Shown here: positions 16,444 through 26,161 of the stretch, piece after piece
How the letters are laid out: each line of letters opens with the position of its first letter
Numbering within the stretch: the first letter of the stretch is position 1
From: Halanaerobium saccharolyticum
GTDB lineage: Bacteria > Bacillota > Halanaerobiia > Halanaerobiales > Halanaerobiaceae
Assembly (NCBI RefSeq): GCF_004362045.1
Contig: NZ_SNWX01000014.1
Coordinates: 1-64,000 of the forward strand
Length of the DNA: 64,000 nucleotides
Reading direction: 5' to 3'
The notes under the pieces: model-generated
Seen by the model: the letters and a program-made list of their open reading frames with translations, nothing else
Told to the model about the DNA's origin: nothing
Databases searched by the model: none
Made by a program: the position numbers and the translations under genes

Positions 16444-17613
16444 TTATTTTAAATCCATGCGAAAGTCTAAATTAGATGTTTTTTGATCATTAAACCATAA
16501 ATTAAAGTTACTTAAATCAAATTTATCACCAGAAAACAGATCGGAAAACTCAAACCCTACTTTAAAAACATATTCTCCTCCCTGATAGTGGCTTAAAGCA
16601 AGATTTAGAAGATAATTATCTCTTGGATAATATAAATCAAGATGCTGCGAAAAATCTGCTGTCCAGCCATCAGAATAACGCCGGGAAGTATTTTTTAAAA
16701 CCATGATAGTTTGCTCAAATTTATGCTCATATTCTAACTCCAATGTTTGATATTCTGGATTAACATTATCCTCTATAAAATTATAGTTAAGCCCCAAGCG
16801 GTTTCTGGGATTGATTAAATAATCAAAATTATTATTTAACTCATATTCATCTCTGCTGCCGCCGCTATAGTAAACAAATTCTGAACTTAAACAGGTTTTA
16901 TCAGGAATAATGGGTTTGTCTAACTCTATTTCTGAGCTGAAAATAAAATTTGACTCATTTTTAAAATAATTGACTCCTGCTTCAGTATCAAAATTAAGTC
17001 CATCTCTAAACGGCTTTTCTAAACCAAATCTTAATTCCAGATCTTCTTTTTCAGCCTCCGAATAAACAGCTTTTCCTTCAAGATAAAAAGCCAGTTTAAG
17101 CTTATTGTTAATTCTTTTAAGATTTTCTTTATATTGAGCTGATAACTCCGGGGTTTCCGCTTTTGTAATCGCCTCTTTTATCAGTTTTTTTGCTTTAAAG
17201 TGATTATCCTGCCACTCTGCATGTCGGGATAAAAGAGCTGTCCTCTCTGAAGAATACTCAATATTTTGTGCTCTCTCTATAATATCTTCGGCTTTAATAA
17301 ATTCTCTCTGCCAGCCATAAATTCTACCCAGCTGATTATAAACATCCAGACGTCCTGGATTTGATTCAACCAACCCCAGTAATAATGCTTCTGCCTCCTG
17401 ATATTTCTCCTGCCAGCTTAAGAGAAGTGCTTTATAAAATTTAAGATCAGGATCTAATTCCAATTGACTCTGGTTTAAAATATCTAAGGCCTCTTCTGTC
17501 CTACCCTGGTTGATTAAATTCTGAATTTCCACCAGCCTGGGTTCAGCGGCTAATATAACACTAGAAACTATAAATAATAATAAAAGAGTTAAAATTATTG
17601 ATTTTTTTAACAT
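16444..17613 (-). CDS. TPR plus YaiO-like outer-membrane beta-barrel protein
   Basis: 389 aa. A signal peptide (cleavage near ILAA-EPRL) is followed by TPR-like helices (about 25-170: QGRTEEALDILNQ, YNQLGRIYGWQREFIKAEDI) and then a strand-rich C-terminal half. That half has alternating aromatic/polar strands ending FRMDLK, typical of YaiO/PgaA-like barrels. In diderms, such proteins export polysaccharide across the outer membrane. It is the first gene of a cluster that continues with REC, HEAT protein, GT2 synthase and c-di-GMP genes, supporting an exopolysaccharide secretion role. Confidence 0.78.
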   Translation of the reverse strand: MLKKSIILTLLLLFIVSSVILAAEPRLVEIQNLINQGRTEEALDILNQSQLELDPDLKFYKALLLSWQEKYQEAEALLLGLVESNPGRLDVYNQLGRIYGWQREFIKAEDIIERAQNIEYSSERTALLSRHAEWQDNHFKAKKLIKEAITKAETPELSAQYKENLKRINNKLKLAFYLEGKAVYSEAEKEDLELRFGLEKPFRDGLNFDTEAGVNYFKNESNFIFSSEIELDKPIIPDKTCLSSEFVYYSGGSRDEYELNNNFDYLINPRNRLGLNYNFIEDNVNPEYQTLELEYEHKFEQTIMVLKNTSRRYSDGWTADFSQHLDLYYPRDNYLLNLALSHYQGGEYVFKVGFEFSDLFSGDKFDLSNFNLWFNDQKTSNLDFRMDLK

Positions 17614-17802
17614 TTATTAGGACCACCTCTGATTGCAGCGTATAAATTGATTTCTGCAGCTAATAATTAATCTACACAAAAAACACCTGGGTGATAATTA
17701 TTATTAATTTTGTATTAACATAATTTTAGCATTTTTTGTATAAAAAAACAAAAATATATCATATTTAATCTAACTTTTTATAGGTATAATTTCTTAGCTA
17801 AT

Positions 17803-17841
17803 GAAAAAAGGCCTACTTTTAAAAGCAGACCTTTTTAAAAA
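17803..17841 (-). terminator. terminator of the chemoreceptor gene
   Basis: Imperfect stem AAAGG..CT..CTTTT / AAAAG..AG..CCTTT with a T-run on the minus strand, 25 nt past the stop at 17866. Confidence 0.75.
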
Positions 17842-17865
17842 ATAATTTCATTCAACTTTTCTTTT

Positions 17866-19857
17866 CTATAGTTTAAACCTGGCCACAGCAGCTGTTAACT
17901 GCTCAGCCATATTTGACAATGCTTCAGCTGAACTTACAATTTCTTCTGTAGAAGCACTCTGTTCTTCACTTGAGGCAGCTACCTCTTCCGAGTTTGCGGC
18001 AGCCTGTTCACTAACAGATGCAATTTCTCTTATGGTTCTTTCAACTTCACTGCTGTTTTCTGCCACTTTTTTAGTCTTGAGATTAATGTTATCAATCAAA
18101 TCACTTAAACTTACGACTGCTTCATTTATTTGATTAAAAGAATCCCCTGTATTCTCTATGGCATTAACACTATTATCCACTACTGTTTCGGTATTATCCA
18201 TTTTTTCAACAGCGTCATTGACACCTTTCTGTATTTCTTTAACAAGGCTGCCAATCTGGTTGGTAGCATTTTCTGATTCTTCTGCTAGCTCTCTAATTTC
18301 ATCTGCCACAACAGAAAAACCTCTGCCTGCTTCCCCTGCTCTGGCTGCTTCGATAGCAGCATTCAAAGCTAACAGATTAGTCTGGGCTGCTATATTATTG
18401 ATCAATTCTACGATTTGACCAATTTTATTTGATAAATCTCCCAGACCATTTATAGTCTTAGAAATGGAGATAGAGTTACTCTTTACATTATTAATCTGGG
18501 AAACGGAATCTTTAATAGAACTATTCCCTGAATTAATATTACCCATAACATTATCAGCCTGTTTATCCATTTTACCTGACATATCTTCAACATCACTTAT
18601 CTCATTAATTAAATTCTGCATTAAACTGGATGACTCCTCTACCTGAGCGGTTTGCTCTTCTGCTCCGGAAGCTATATCCTGTATAGCCTGACCCACATGT
18701 TCAGCAGAAGCTGCAACTTCTTCTCCTGAAGCTGATAATTCTTCGCTCGAGGCAGATAAATTAGAAGCTATGTCAACTACTTCACTTATCATATCAGATA
18801 GATTCCCGCTCATTTCTGAAAAAGAATTAGCTAAGTCGCCAACTTCGTCATTTTTACGCAGAAGTTTTTCAGAAATTTTTTGACTTAAATCTCCAGCTGC
18901 AATTTTTTTCGCATGATCTGCTAAATCTAAAATTGGATTGGTTATTTTACTGGAGAAAAAATATAATAAAATTAAAGAAATAATCAAAATAACTAAAGAA
19001 AAGATTGAAATTATATTACGCATGGAATAAAGACCAGCCATCACTTCATTTTCTTCTGCGGACACACTGACAATCCAATTAGTTCCTTCTACACTACTAT
19101 ATCCGCCATAATAATTTGTGTTAGAAAAATCATACTCTGCTGCACCAGTTTCTGAGTTAATGGCTTTTTCCATATAGTTTGCGAGTCCCGTAAATTCTTC
19201 ATTATCCCTCTCAGAAATGGGGTTAAATTGGTCCATTACATAATCACGATTTCTATGAGCTACAACTGTTCCCTCTTCATTAAACATAAAAGCTGTTCCA
19301 TTTTCTTTTAACTGAACATCAGTTATGATATTAATTACATCCTGACCAAGCATCCTGGCAATTAATAATCCTACAATCTCTCCTTCTCTTCTAACAGGAA
19401 CCGATGCCATAGCAACAGGTTCATTGATTGCTCTACTAATTAACATATCAGAAATAAAAGAATTTCCGCTAAAACCCTGCTGAACATAATTTCTATCTCC
19501 TAAATCTAAAGTACTCCCATCAGGATAGTGGGTTAAACCTCCTGGTTCAACCATTGCAATAGTAGCAAAATCTGTTCTTTCAACCTCTGCTATTAAAATA
19601 TTTTGTATCTGATCCCAATCCATAGTCTTTATAGACTCCTGATTGGCAATTGCTTCTAATTCTCTCAGACGGGTATCCAGTCTTGATCTTACAAGTTCTC
19701 CTGTATCAACGGCCTTTTCTTCCAGCCTCTCTTCAATTTCTGCTGTCAACATATTAGCTGTATTTAAATAGGCTAACAAACCTAAGCTAATACAGATAAC
19801 AAAAATCAGAGCCCCAATAAATAACATCTGTTTAGTTTTAAGTGACTTTATATTAAT
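17866..19857 (-). CDS. methyl-accepting chemotaxis protein (double-CACHE type)
   Basis: A membrane chemoreceptor. TM1 ([20 protein letters not shown]) is followed by a periplasmic dCACHE ligand domain with [17 protein letters not shown] and [12 protein letters not shown] motifs. TM2 ([20 protein letters not shown]), HAMP and a long signalling hairpin come next; the tip has [23 protein letters not shown]. The first ATG in frame (19827) would clip the usual cytoplasmic N-terminus and has no SD. An ATT at 19857 lies 8 nt after AGGAGG and yields [13 protein letters not shown], the normal receptor start, so ATT initiation is proposed. Ligand unknown. Confidence 0.88.
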   Translation of the reverse strand: MNIKSLKTKQMLFIGALIFVICISLGLLAYLNTANMLTAEIEERLEEKAVDTGELVRSRLDTRLRELEAIANQESIKTMDWDQIQNILIAEVERTDFATIAMVEPGGLTHYPDGSTLDLGDRNYVQQGFSGNSFISDMLISRAINEPVAMASVPVRREGEIVGLLIARMLGQDVINIITDVQLKENGTAFMFNEEGTVVAHRNRDYVMDQFNPISERDNEEFTGLANYMEKAINSETGAAEYDFSNTNYYGGYSSVEGTNWIVSVSAEENEVMAGLYSMRNIISIFSLVILIISLILLYFFSSKITNPILDLADHAKKIAAGDLSQKISEKLLRKNDEVGDLANSFSEMSGNLSDMISEVVDIASNLSASSEELSASGEEVAASAEHVGQAIQDIASGAEEQTAQVEESSSLMQNLINEISDVEDMSGKMDKQADNVMGNINSGNSSIKDSVSQINNVKSNSISISKTINGLGDLSNKIGQIVELINNIAAQTNLLALNAAIEAARAGEAGRGFSVVADEIRELAEESENATNQIGSLVKEIQKGVNDAVEKMDNTETVVDNSVNAIENTGDSFNQINEAVVSLSDLIDNINLKTKKVAENSSEVERTIREIASVSEQAAANSEEVAASSEEQSASTEEIVSSAEALSNMAEQLTAAVARFKL

Positions 19858-19920
19858 TTTTATCCCCTCCTATTGTGTTATTTTAAATTATACCATGTTT
19901 TTTGACATAAAACGACATAA

Positions 19921-20562
19921 TTATCTAATAAAATTCATGAACTCCTTTTTTTCCTGCTCAGGTGCCTCCACTTCATTTTCTCCAGCTTTTTTTAATTTCA
20001 TCAAATAGACCATATTTTTAGCTAAAACTCTCATAATCTGTTTACCTTCTTTGTCTTTTAAAGCATCACCTGGACTGGTTCCATGGATAACATTCCAGTA
20101 GTTTGAAGTTGGAATCATCATTTCTGAGTAGTTAAGATAATTACTTAATTGATTGAAAGTGGGTAACCCGCCTGACCTTCTGACAGCTACAACAGGTGCT
20201 CCAACCTTATGCCTAAAAATCATTCCATTCACACTTGCTACATAAAAAGCTCTATCTAAAAATGATTTCATTGTTCCTGCTATTGCCGCATAATGAACCG
20301 GTGAACCCAGTATAATTCCATCAGCATTTTTCATTTTTTGAATCCAGCCATTTACCTCGTCATCGATAATACAGCGTTCATCCTGGCTTTTAACACATTC
20401 ATTACAGGCCAGACAGCCTCTGATTTTTTTATTACCTACCTGAATAATTTCAACCTCAATTTCTTCTTTTTCAAATTCATTCTGCATAATTTTCAAAGCG
20501 TGATAAGTGTTCCCTTCTGATTTTGGACTACCATTAAAAGCTATAACTTTAATAATATTCAC
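19921..20562 (-). CDS. iron-sulfur flavoprotein (NADPH-dependent FMN reductase fold)
   Basis: A 213-aa flavodoxin-like protein of the Isf family. The FMN phosphate loop is FNGSPKSEGNTY near the N-terminus and the compact cluster motif is Cys50, Cys53, Cys56, Cys64 (CX2CX2CX7C), ligating a [4Fe-4S] centre; GSPVHYAAIAGTMKSFLDR binds flavin. Such proteins pass electrons in anaerobes, often in oxidative defence. The start is GTG with a crowded SD. Two in-frame ATT codons slightly downstream sit at better spacing from AAGGAAGG and would also give a normal N-terminus. Confidence 0.88.
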   Translation of the reverse strand: MNIIKVIAFNGSPKSEGNTYHALKIMQNEFEKEEIEVEIIQVGNKKIRGCLACNECVKSQDERCIIDDEVNGWIQKMKNADGIILGSPVHYAAIAGTMKSFLDRAFYVASVNGMIFRHKVGAPVVAVRRSGGLPTFNQLSNYLNYSEMMIPTSNYWNVIHGTSPGDALKDKEGKQIMRVLAKNMVYLMKLKKAGENEVEAPEQEKKEFMNFIR

Positions 20563-20623
20563 CTTCCTTTATTTTGATTAATTAATTGTTTATAATTATA
20601 ACATATTTTGTGAGAAAGAAAAC

Positions 20624-20653
20624 AACCAACCTGCCTTGCAGCAGGTTGGTTAA
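20624..20653 (-). terminator. terminator of the FGGY kinase gene
   Basis: Perfect 11-bp stem AACCAACCTGC/GCAGGTTGGTT with a 5-nt loop and a T-rich tail on the minus strand. Confidence 0.9.
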
Positions 20654-20667
20654 ATCATAATTTAATG

Positions 20668-22128
20668 CTATTTCTTATTTAAAAAAGTAAATACTTCATA
20701 ATTTTCCTGAAGATGTTGATATACTTCATAAAAGTGCTGATATTTAGAGTCCAGATAAGAAGCGAATTCAGGTTCGTTATTATTTTTAACAGTTTTATAA
20801 TCCGGCAAATATTTTAACAAATCTTTATAAGAGATTCTATCAACCACTTTAATTCCCAGCATAGCAGCACCTACAGCCGTGTTTTGTTCATAATCAGGAA
20901 TATATTTTATTTCACCAATTAAATAAGAAAGTAGTTTCATAAAATGATCTGTCAGCCCAAGCCCTCCGGTCATAATAAGCTCTATTTGCTCACAGTTATT
21001 TAATCTTTTAAGATCTTCATAAATAAGCTTCAGGTGAAAAGCAATACTTTCATAGACAGCAAGAACCAGATCCTCTCGGCTGTGATTTAGAGACAGCCCG
21101 TAGAAAAACCCTCTTGTTTTTTCATTATAACTGGGAGCTCTTTCTCCCATCATCGTAGGTATATAAATAAGTTCATTTCCCTGATATGGAATTTGTGGCA
21201 GGTTCTCTCTGCTGAATTTTTTAATATCATCATAGCTTAATATATTTTTGAGCCAGTCAAAAACTAAACCAGCTCCATTAGTAGCCTCACCAATTATATA
21301 AAGATCTTGATCAATAAAATAATTCCAGGCTCTTCCCTCAGGATCATGTGTATACTCAGCTGAAGTGTAGCGAACTGCTGAACTAGAACCAGCTGTTAAC
21401 ACAATTTTATTTTCATTTATCGAACCTGCTCCCAAATTAGCCAGAGCCCCATCTGTAGAACCCAAGATTCCATTGACTTCTCTGTCATTAATCTCGAATT
21501 TAAAAATATGATGACCGGAATATACTTCTGCTAAATCATTTTCAGTTAAACCAAGAATTTTCAGTATTTTTTTATCATATTTTCTGTTTAGTGAATTAAA
21601 AATTCCCGAAGTTGAAGCAAGAGCATAATCTGTTTTCCATTCTCTGGTTAACCGAAAAATTATATACTCCTTAATTGAAACGTATTTATCTATTTTTTCT
21701 GAAATATTCTTTTTTAACCACATTATTTTAGCTGGCCAGTAGGAAGAATGTAAAGGACAACCTGTTCTTTGATAAAATAAATTTGAATCATACTTCTCAC
21801 TCAGTTTATCACGATATTCTTCTCCTCTGCTGTCAGCCCAGATAATTAAATTACTCAATTTATTACCTTCTTTATCCACGGCCATAATGCTGTGCATCAC
21901 TGAACAAAAAACTATATATAAGTCTTCCTGGCCGAAATTTTCTACCACGTCAGTCAGCAGATTATTAACCACATCGAATATCTGGTCAGGATCCTGTTCT
22001 GCCCACCCCTGCCGGGGAGAAAGCAGCTCATAATTAATAGAATTCTCATATTTCAATTCCAAATCCCCGGTGAGAACATCAACTCTGGCACCATCTGTAC
22101 CGATATCTAGTCCGGCAAATAATTTCAT
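20668..22128 (-). CDS. FGGY-family carbohydrate kinase, gluconokinase-like
   Basis: A 486-aa sugar kinase of the FGGY family (gluconokinase/xylulokinase branch). GLDIGTDGARVDV is the phosphate-1 loop, QGWAEQDP the substrate-loop signature, VLTAGSSSAVRY and MTGGLGLTDHFMKLLSYLIG the ATP-binding region. The ATG at 22128 has GGTGAGC upstream; a GTG three codons earlier is less likely. It probably phosphorylates a sugar acid or pentose; the GntP permease and SMP-30 lactonase in this window favour gluconate, but this is only suggestive. Confidence 0.85.
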   Translation of the reverse strand: MKLFAGLDIGTDGARVDVLTGDLELKYENSINYELLSPRQGWAEQDPDQIFDVVNNLLTDVVENFGQEDLYIVFCSVMHSIMAVDKEGNKLSNLIIWADSRGEEYRDKLSEKYDSNLFYQRTGCPLHSSYWPAKIMWLKKNISEKIDKYVSIKEYIIFRLTREWKTDYALASTSGIFNSLNRKYDKKILKILGLTENDLAEVYSGHHIFKFEINDREVNGILGSTDGALANLGAGSINENKIVLTAGSSSAVRYTSAEYTHDPEGRAWNYFIDQDLYIIGEATNGAGLVFDWLKNILSYDDIKKFSRENLPQIPYQGNELIYIPTMMGERAPSYNEKTRGFFYGLSLNHSREDLVLAVYESIAFHLKLIYEDLKRLNNCEQIELIMTGGLGLTDHFMKLLSYLIGEIKYIPDYEQNTAVGAAMLGIKVVDRISYKDLLKYLPDYKTVKNNNEPEFASYLDSKYQHFYEVYQHLQENYEVFTFLNKK

Positions 22129-22365
22129 TTTGCTCACCAGTCCCTCTATATAAATATATTAAAAATCATGGACTTCTGAATATTTCAAGCTTAAAGACTC
22201 CTTTGATTTTATCAGCATTAAAATTATTTAATCTTATTATAAATATATTTATTCAAAACTAATGTTTTTCCTTTTATTTTTAAAAAAAGTACAGACTTCA
22301 CTCATTTTTTATCTTACAAAGACTAAAAAATGTTAGGATTTTGTCAGGATTTACCCCTAAAACAC

Positions 22366-22392
22366 AAAAAACCCGCCTCTCGGCAGGTTTCT
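22366..22392 (-). terminator. terminator originally downstream of the tRNA-Ser gene
   Basis: Stem ACCCGCC/GGCAGGT with a TCTC loop and a run of T on the minus strand. It lies directly beyond the left att repeat, so before integration of the element it would have ended the tRNA-Ser transcript. Confidence 0.75.
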
Positions 22393-22406
22393 TAAAATGG
22401 GCGTCA

Positions 22407-22478
22407 GCCCTTAATATTCAATGGCGGAGAGACAGGGACTCGAACCCTGACACCTTTCGGCTTCACCGGATTTCAAGT
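22407..22478 (-). repeat. left attachment site: 72-bp copy of the tRNA-Ser 3' end
   Basis: Identical over 72 bp to 49256-49327. It covers the tRNA from the anticodon loop through the T arm and CCA and 15 bp downstream. The 5' half is missing, so this is a tRNA fragment, not a gene. Divergence on both sides is immediate, marking the recombination core. Confidence 0.95.
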
Positions 22479-22737
22479 AAGGAAATATCGGGGAAAACCT
22501 TTCAAACCTAGTATAAAAGGCTCTGCACCAAAATTAACTGATTAAACTTCATCTGATTAACTCCTATAATAATATAATAATACTTATAGCTTTAAATAAC
22601 AAGGAAAGAATATAACTTTTACAAATTTAACAAAAAAATCAGTTTATATCAGGAAAAAAATCAGGATAATTTGTAAAAGCAGTAGTTGTTGAATTAATTA
22701 GACCAACTGTACTTTCGTGGTTGAGAAAGGTTGCAAA
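22479..22737. promoter_or_regulatory. left terminal region with integrase arm-type repeats
   Basis: No gene is seen in this AT-rich stretch. AAAATCAG occurs at 22635-22642 and 22657-22664 in direct orientation, with a degenerate TATATCAG between them. The same octamer recurs four times at the integrase end, so these are probable arm-binding sites for the element's integrase or excisionase. Confidence 0.55.
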
Positions 22738-22786
22738 TAAAAATAAACGGCTGGGTTCTAAAACAATTAAGAACCTAACCGTTTAT
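22738..22786 (-). terminator. terminator of the interrupted outer-membrane protein gene
   Basis: Stem TAAACGG..GGGTTCT / AGAACC..CCGTTTA with a 10-nt loop and TTTTTATTT after it on the minus strand, about 60 nt beyond the barrel gene stop at 22846. Confidence 0.8.
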
Positions 22787-22845
22787 CTAGAGAATTTTAC
22801 TTTATATTTGATATAACTCGATTCAAATAACTTTATTATTACTTA

Positions 22846-23243
22846 TTAAAATTGATATGATAAGCCTGCTTTAAATTCTAAACCATCAAAATCAATGGAT
22901 TCAGAAGTATTATCAATATCTAATTCTAAAATTCTATAATTTGCTTCGCCCAATAATGACAGATTTTTTGTTAAATTATAATTAGTAGAAGCACCAAATT
23001 TAAAACCAAAACCTCTTTCTAAATCATCAGAACCAGAAGCAGAATCAGAATATGTAGTTCCACCATAATATTCTTCTATACTTTCTGAAAAACTAATTTC
23101 ACCTGAATAAAGCCCTATTCCACCATTAACTGCAAAAAATTCATTGATTGGTTTTTCAACATCTACAAAAACACCACTAACTTCAATTTCTAAAGAATCA
23201 TTAATTTTTAAATAATCAGAAGTGTTTAAATCAGTTGCATGTA
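22846..23243 (-). pseudogene. 3' part of an outer-membrane beta-barrel gene split by a transposon
   Basis: Encodes strand-rich sequence with alternating hydrophobic residues and the C-terminal phenylalanine of outer-membrane barrels (FKAGLSYQF). It has no start or SD of its own. Joining it to 26279-26609 and removing the 3,029-bp transposon plus one 6-bp target copy restores a continuous 242-codon frame (331 + 398 nt, an exact multiple of three). The break is after the residues EVEAN, continuing LHATDLN. Confidence 0.92.
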
Positions 23244-23249
23244 AATTTG

Positions 23250-23271
23250 TGTTATCTATCAAATTAATCCA
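23250..23271 (+). repeat. left terminal inverted repeat of the transposon
   Basis: Starts TGTTATCTAT then CAAATTAATCCA; 17 of 22 positions match the reverse complement of the right end. It is preceded by the target duplication at 23244-23249. Confidence 0.9.
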
Positions 23272-23371
23272 TTAGAAAACGATAAATATTAATCAAAATA
23301 AATAAAACAAGCACTTCCTTTTCCTAAAATAATCTGATAAAATATTGTCAGAATATTTAGGATGTGATCAG

Positions 23372-23896
23372 ATGCAAATCATTCATGATTTTAAAATACC
23401 TGTAAAAAAATATTCTGAGCTTGGCCAGAATAATAATTTTCCTTGCCCTGAAGAATGTCCTCACTGCCATGACACACTCCTTAAACATGGATTTTACCAC
23501 CGCTATGTAATCACTATTGATGGCAAATGTTTCTGGATACCGATTAGAAGATACAAATGCCAGCACTGTGGCAAAACTATTTCCATACTTCCAGCCTTTC
23601 TCTTCCCTAAATTTCAGAGATCTCTAAATTACATTATCTCGTGTATGAAAGAATATCTGCTGCAGAAAAAACTCCTTCTCTACAAACGGGCAGTATATTT
23701 TTATTTGCACAGGTTTACCCGCAATATTCCTGGTCTGATAGCCTTTTTTAGAGATAAGCATCATTCCCTGATTCCCTTTAAATTATCTAGAATAAAAAAA
23801 GCCACAAAACTAATTAAAATGATTTGGAGCTCGGACGCTCAGATACTCTCAAAAGAGTATCAGGATCACTTTAATCAATGTTTTATGGCACTTTAA
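23372..23896 (+). CDS. transposon-encoded zinc-ribbon protein (DUF6431-like)
   Basis: About 174 aa. Two CxxC knuckles (CPEECPHCHD and YKCQHCGKT) frame a treble-clef or zinc-ribbon domain, followed by a basic helical part. Proteins with this layout, which I associate with DUF6431, often sit beside transposases. As the first gene of the element it may recognise the ends or the target. The ATG at 23372 is chosen; a TTG at 23345 is possible and neither has a strong SD. The C-terminus looks complete (stop 23894-23896). Confidence 0.65.
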   Translation: MQIIHDFKIPVKKYSELGQNNNFPCPEECPHCHDTLLKHGFYHRYVITIDGKCFWIPIRRYKCQHCGKTISILPAFLFPKFQRSLNYIISCMKEYLLQKKLLLYKRAVYFYLHRFTRNIPGLIAFFRDKHHSLIPFKLSRIKKATKLIKMIWSSDAQILSKEYQDHFNQCFMAL

Positions 23897-24052
23897 TTGT
23901 ACCATAAAGATTGACTTTTTGGAACTATTTTTTTAAACACAAAAGCTTTCACTAGAAAAGAGCTATTTTTCTGATTAAAATGTTATTATCAGCAGTTTAA
24001 GAACAATTTTGCTCTTAAATGCTAAAATTCAAGCTTAAAGGAGCTGATTTTG

Positions 24053-25315
24053 ATGACTGATAATGACAGAGAACAGATAGCTCTATTTCGCTTTTCTCTC
24101 ATTTCACCTATCCTGAATAGACAGGTGAAAAAACAGAACGAGTATCTGGCAAAGGTAGCTGCTAAAAAACATAATGTCCCTTACTATGGTGTCAGAGAAT
24201 ACTCACCAAAAACTATATCCATGTGGGTTAGAGCCTATCGCAAAGGTGGTTTTGAAGGGCTAAAGCCCAAACCCAGAAATGACAGAGGTAAAAGTCGTGT
24301 TTTAACTCCAGAACTTAAGGAAGTTATTTTAGAAGCCCGAAAAGAACATCCTGATCGGTCTGTTTCTTTGCTCTATGATCAGCTGATTACGGAAAAGAAA
24401 ATGCTGCCTTCTCAGGCTTCTTACTCTACTGTTTATCGATTTCTTAAAAAGAAGAATTTGCTGGTTAACTCACCTCGCAAAGAAGAAAACAGACGCCGTT
24501 TTGCCTATGACCAGGTTAATATGCTCTGGCAGGGAGATGAGATGTATGGACCCTATCTCAACCTTGATGGCAAAAAAGTTAAGACTTTTCTCTTTGCCTT
24601 TATTGATGACTGCTCCAGGGTTATTACTTATGCCAAATTCTTAACAACAGAAAAGTTTTCTGCTGTGCAGCAGGTGCTTTCTGAAGCTATTTTAAGAAGA
24701 GGTATTCCAAAACTCCTCTATGTTGACAATGGTAAAGTCTACCGCAGTGATAATCTCCATTTTGCCTGTGCTTCTTTAGGTATTACTCTGATTCACACTA
24801 AGCCGTATTCTCCTGCTGATAAAGGAAAAATTGAAAGGTTTTACTTAACTGTCAGAAAAAGGTTTTTACCTCTTTTAACTGATGAAGATTTATCTTCCCT
24901 GGATAAACTGAACAAGAGCTTTTTTAAGTGGCTGGAAAAAGATTATCACCGTAAAGTGCACTCTTCTTTAAAGATGACTCCTCTGGATAAATACATGTCC
25001 CAGATTAGTCAGGTTAAAACCTATGATAATCCTGAAAAACTTAAGCTGCTTTTTCTCAAAAGAGCTCAGAGAAAAGTTAGACATGATGGAACTATATCTG
25101 TTAATTCTAAACTCTATCAGGTGCCACCTGTCTATATTGGCAAAACGGTTAAGATCCGCTTTGATCAAGAAACATACGATAATATTTATCTTTATGAAAA
25201 TGGTAAATGCATTACTAAAGCTGAGCCTGTGATTATGGCTGACAATGCTCATGCTAAAAGAGGTAATCCTATCTCCTTTGCTAAAATGACTGAAGGAGGC
25301 AGCAAAAATGTATAA
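24053..25315 (+). CDS. DDE-family transposase (rve / Mu-type integrase core)
   Basis: A 420-aa transposase. An N-terminal helix-turn-helix region (TISMWVRAYRKGGFEGL) is followed by the RNase H-like core with the acidic triad Asp162 (GDEMYGP), Asp225 (YVDNGKVY) and Glu261 (KGKIERFYLTV). The D-to-E spacing of 35 residues matches DD35E. A beta-barrel-like C-terminal domain follows. SD AAAGGAG precedes ATG 24053. It overlaps the ATPase gene by 8 bp. It should catalyse strand transfer with the ATPase choosing or activating the target. Confidence 0.92.
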   Translation: MTDNDREQIALFRFSLISPILNRQVKKQNEYLAKVAAKKHNVPYYGVREYSPKTISMWVRAYRKGGFEGLKPKPRNDRGKSRVLTPELKEVILEARKEHPDRSVSLLYDQLITEKKMLPSQASYSTVYRFLKKKNLLVNSPRKEENRRRFAYDQVNMLWQGDEMYGPYLNLDGKKVKTFLFAFIDDCSRVITYAKFLTTEKFSAVQQVLSEAILRRGIPKLLYVDNGKVYRSDNLHFACASLGITLIHTKPYSPADKGKIERFYLTVRKRFLPLLTDEDLSSLDKLNKSFFKWLEKDYHRKVHSSLKMTPLDKYMSQISQVKTYDNPEKLKLLFLKRAQRKVRHDGTISVNSKLYQVPPVYIGKTVKIRFDQETYDNIYLYENGKCITKAEPVIMADNAHAKRGNPISFAKMTEGGSKNV

Positions 25316-26108
25316 ATCTTTTTATTCTTTATCAGATAATCCATTTAAAAAAGAGATTGAAACTAAAGATCTTTACCAGTCTGAAAACTTAAAAGAGCTT
25401 TCTGCCAGACTTGATTATCTTAAAAAAACAAGAGGTATTGCTGTCATTATTGGTGAACCTGGAAGTGGTAAAACTTCTGCCCTGAGATCTATGGCTGACA
25501 GTGTTAATCCATCATTATTTAAGGTCATCTATTTCCCCTTATCTACAGGCTCAGTAATGGATTTTTACAGAGGCATAGCCATTGGCCTGGGAGAAGAACC
25601 TAAATTCAGAAAGGTAGACCTTTTTAATCAGGTTCAAGCTGCTATCTTAAAGTTTTACAACGAGAAAAAGATTACTCCGATTATTATATTAGATGAAATG
25701 CAGCTTGCTCCCAACAAATTCTTAAGTGATCTTGGTATTTTATTTAATTTTGCTATGGATTCTCAGAATCCATTTATTCTTATTTTAGCTGGTTTATCTC
25801 ACTTTATGACCAAGCTAAATTTAAATCATAATCAGTCCTTAAATCAGCGAGTGATCATGAAGTATCAGCTGAACCCCTTAAACAAAGAAGAAGTTAAAGA
25901 ATATGTTGAGCACCAGCTTAAACTTGCTGGAGCAAATCACCCAGTATTCATACCTCAGGCTCTGGAGGCAATTGCCTTGAGATCCAGAGGGCTACCTAGA
26001 TTGATCAACAATATCGCAGTTAATTCTCTGCTTTTAGGATTTCAGCTTAAAGCAGAGCAGATAAACCAGGAAATTGTCTTCAAAGCCTGCGAAAAAGATA
26101 CATTTTAA
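25308..26108 (+). CDS. ExeA/TniB-like AAA ATPase of the transposon
   Basis: A 266-aa P-loop ATPase of the ExeA/MuB/TniB type. N-terminal FYSLSDNPFKKEIETKDLY is typical, Walker A GEPGSGKT spans 49-56, Walker B IIILDE ends at Asp129-Glu130, and RSRGLPRLINN is the sensor 2-like C-terminal motif. In this transposon class the ATPase binds target DNA and delivers it to the transposase. Translation is coupled to the transposase gene by the overlap. Confidence 0.9.
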   Translation: MYKSFYSLSDNPFKKEIETKDLYQSENLKELSARLDYLKKTRGIAVIIGEPGSGKTSALRSMADSVNPSLFKVIYFPLSTGSVMDFYRGIAIGLGEEPKFRKVDLFNQVQAAILKFYNEKKITPIIILDEMQLAPNKFLSDLGILFNFAMDSQNPFILILAGLSHFMTKLNLNHNQSLNQRVIMKYQLNPLNKEEVKEYVEHQLKLAGANHPVFIPQALEAIALRSRGLPRLINNIAVNSLLLGFQLKAEQINQEIVFKACEKDTF

Positions 26109-26161
26109 AGTGAAAAATATTATTCAAATTAAAGGGGCTTATTTTTAGGTCCCTTGCTAAT

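Noticed and set aside
22407-22500. A second tRNA-Ser gene at the left end of the element
   Set aside because: Only the 3' part of the tRNA is present; the acceptor 5' strand, D arm and half of the anticodon stem are missing. It is an att repeat.
22846-23262. Independent 138-aa protein starting MIDNTNLH
   Set aside because: Its first residues are encoded by transposon end sequence and it has no SD; it is the 3' part of a split gene.
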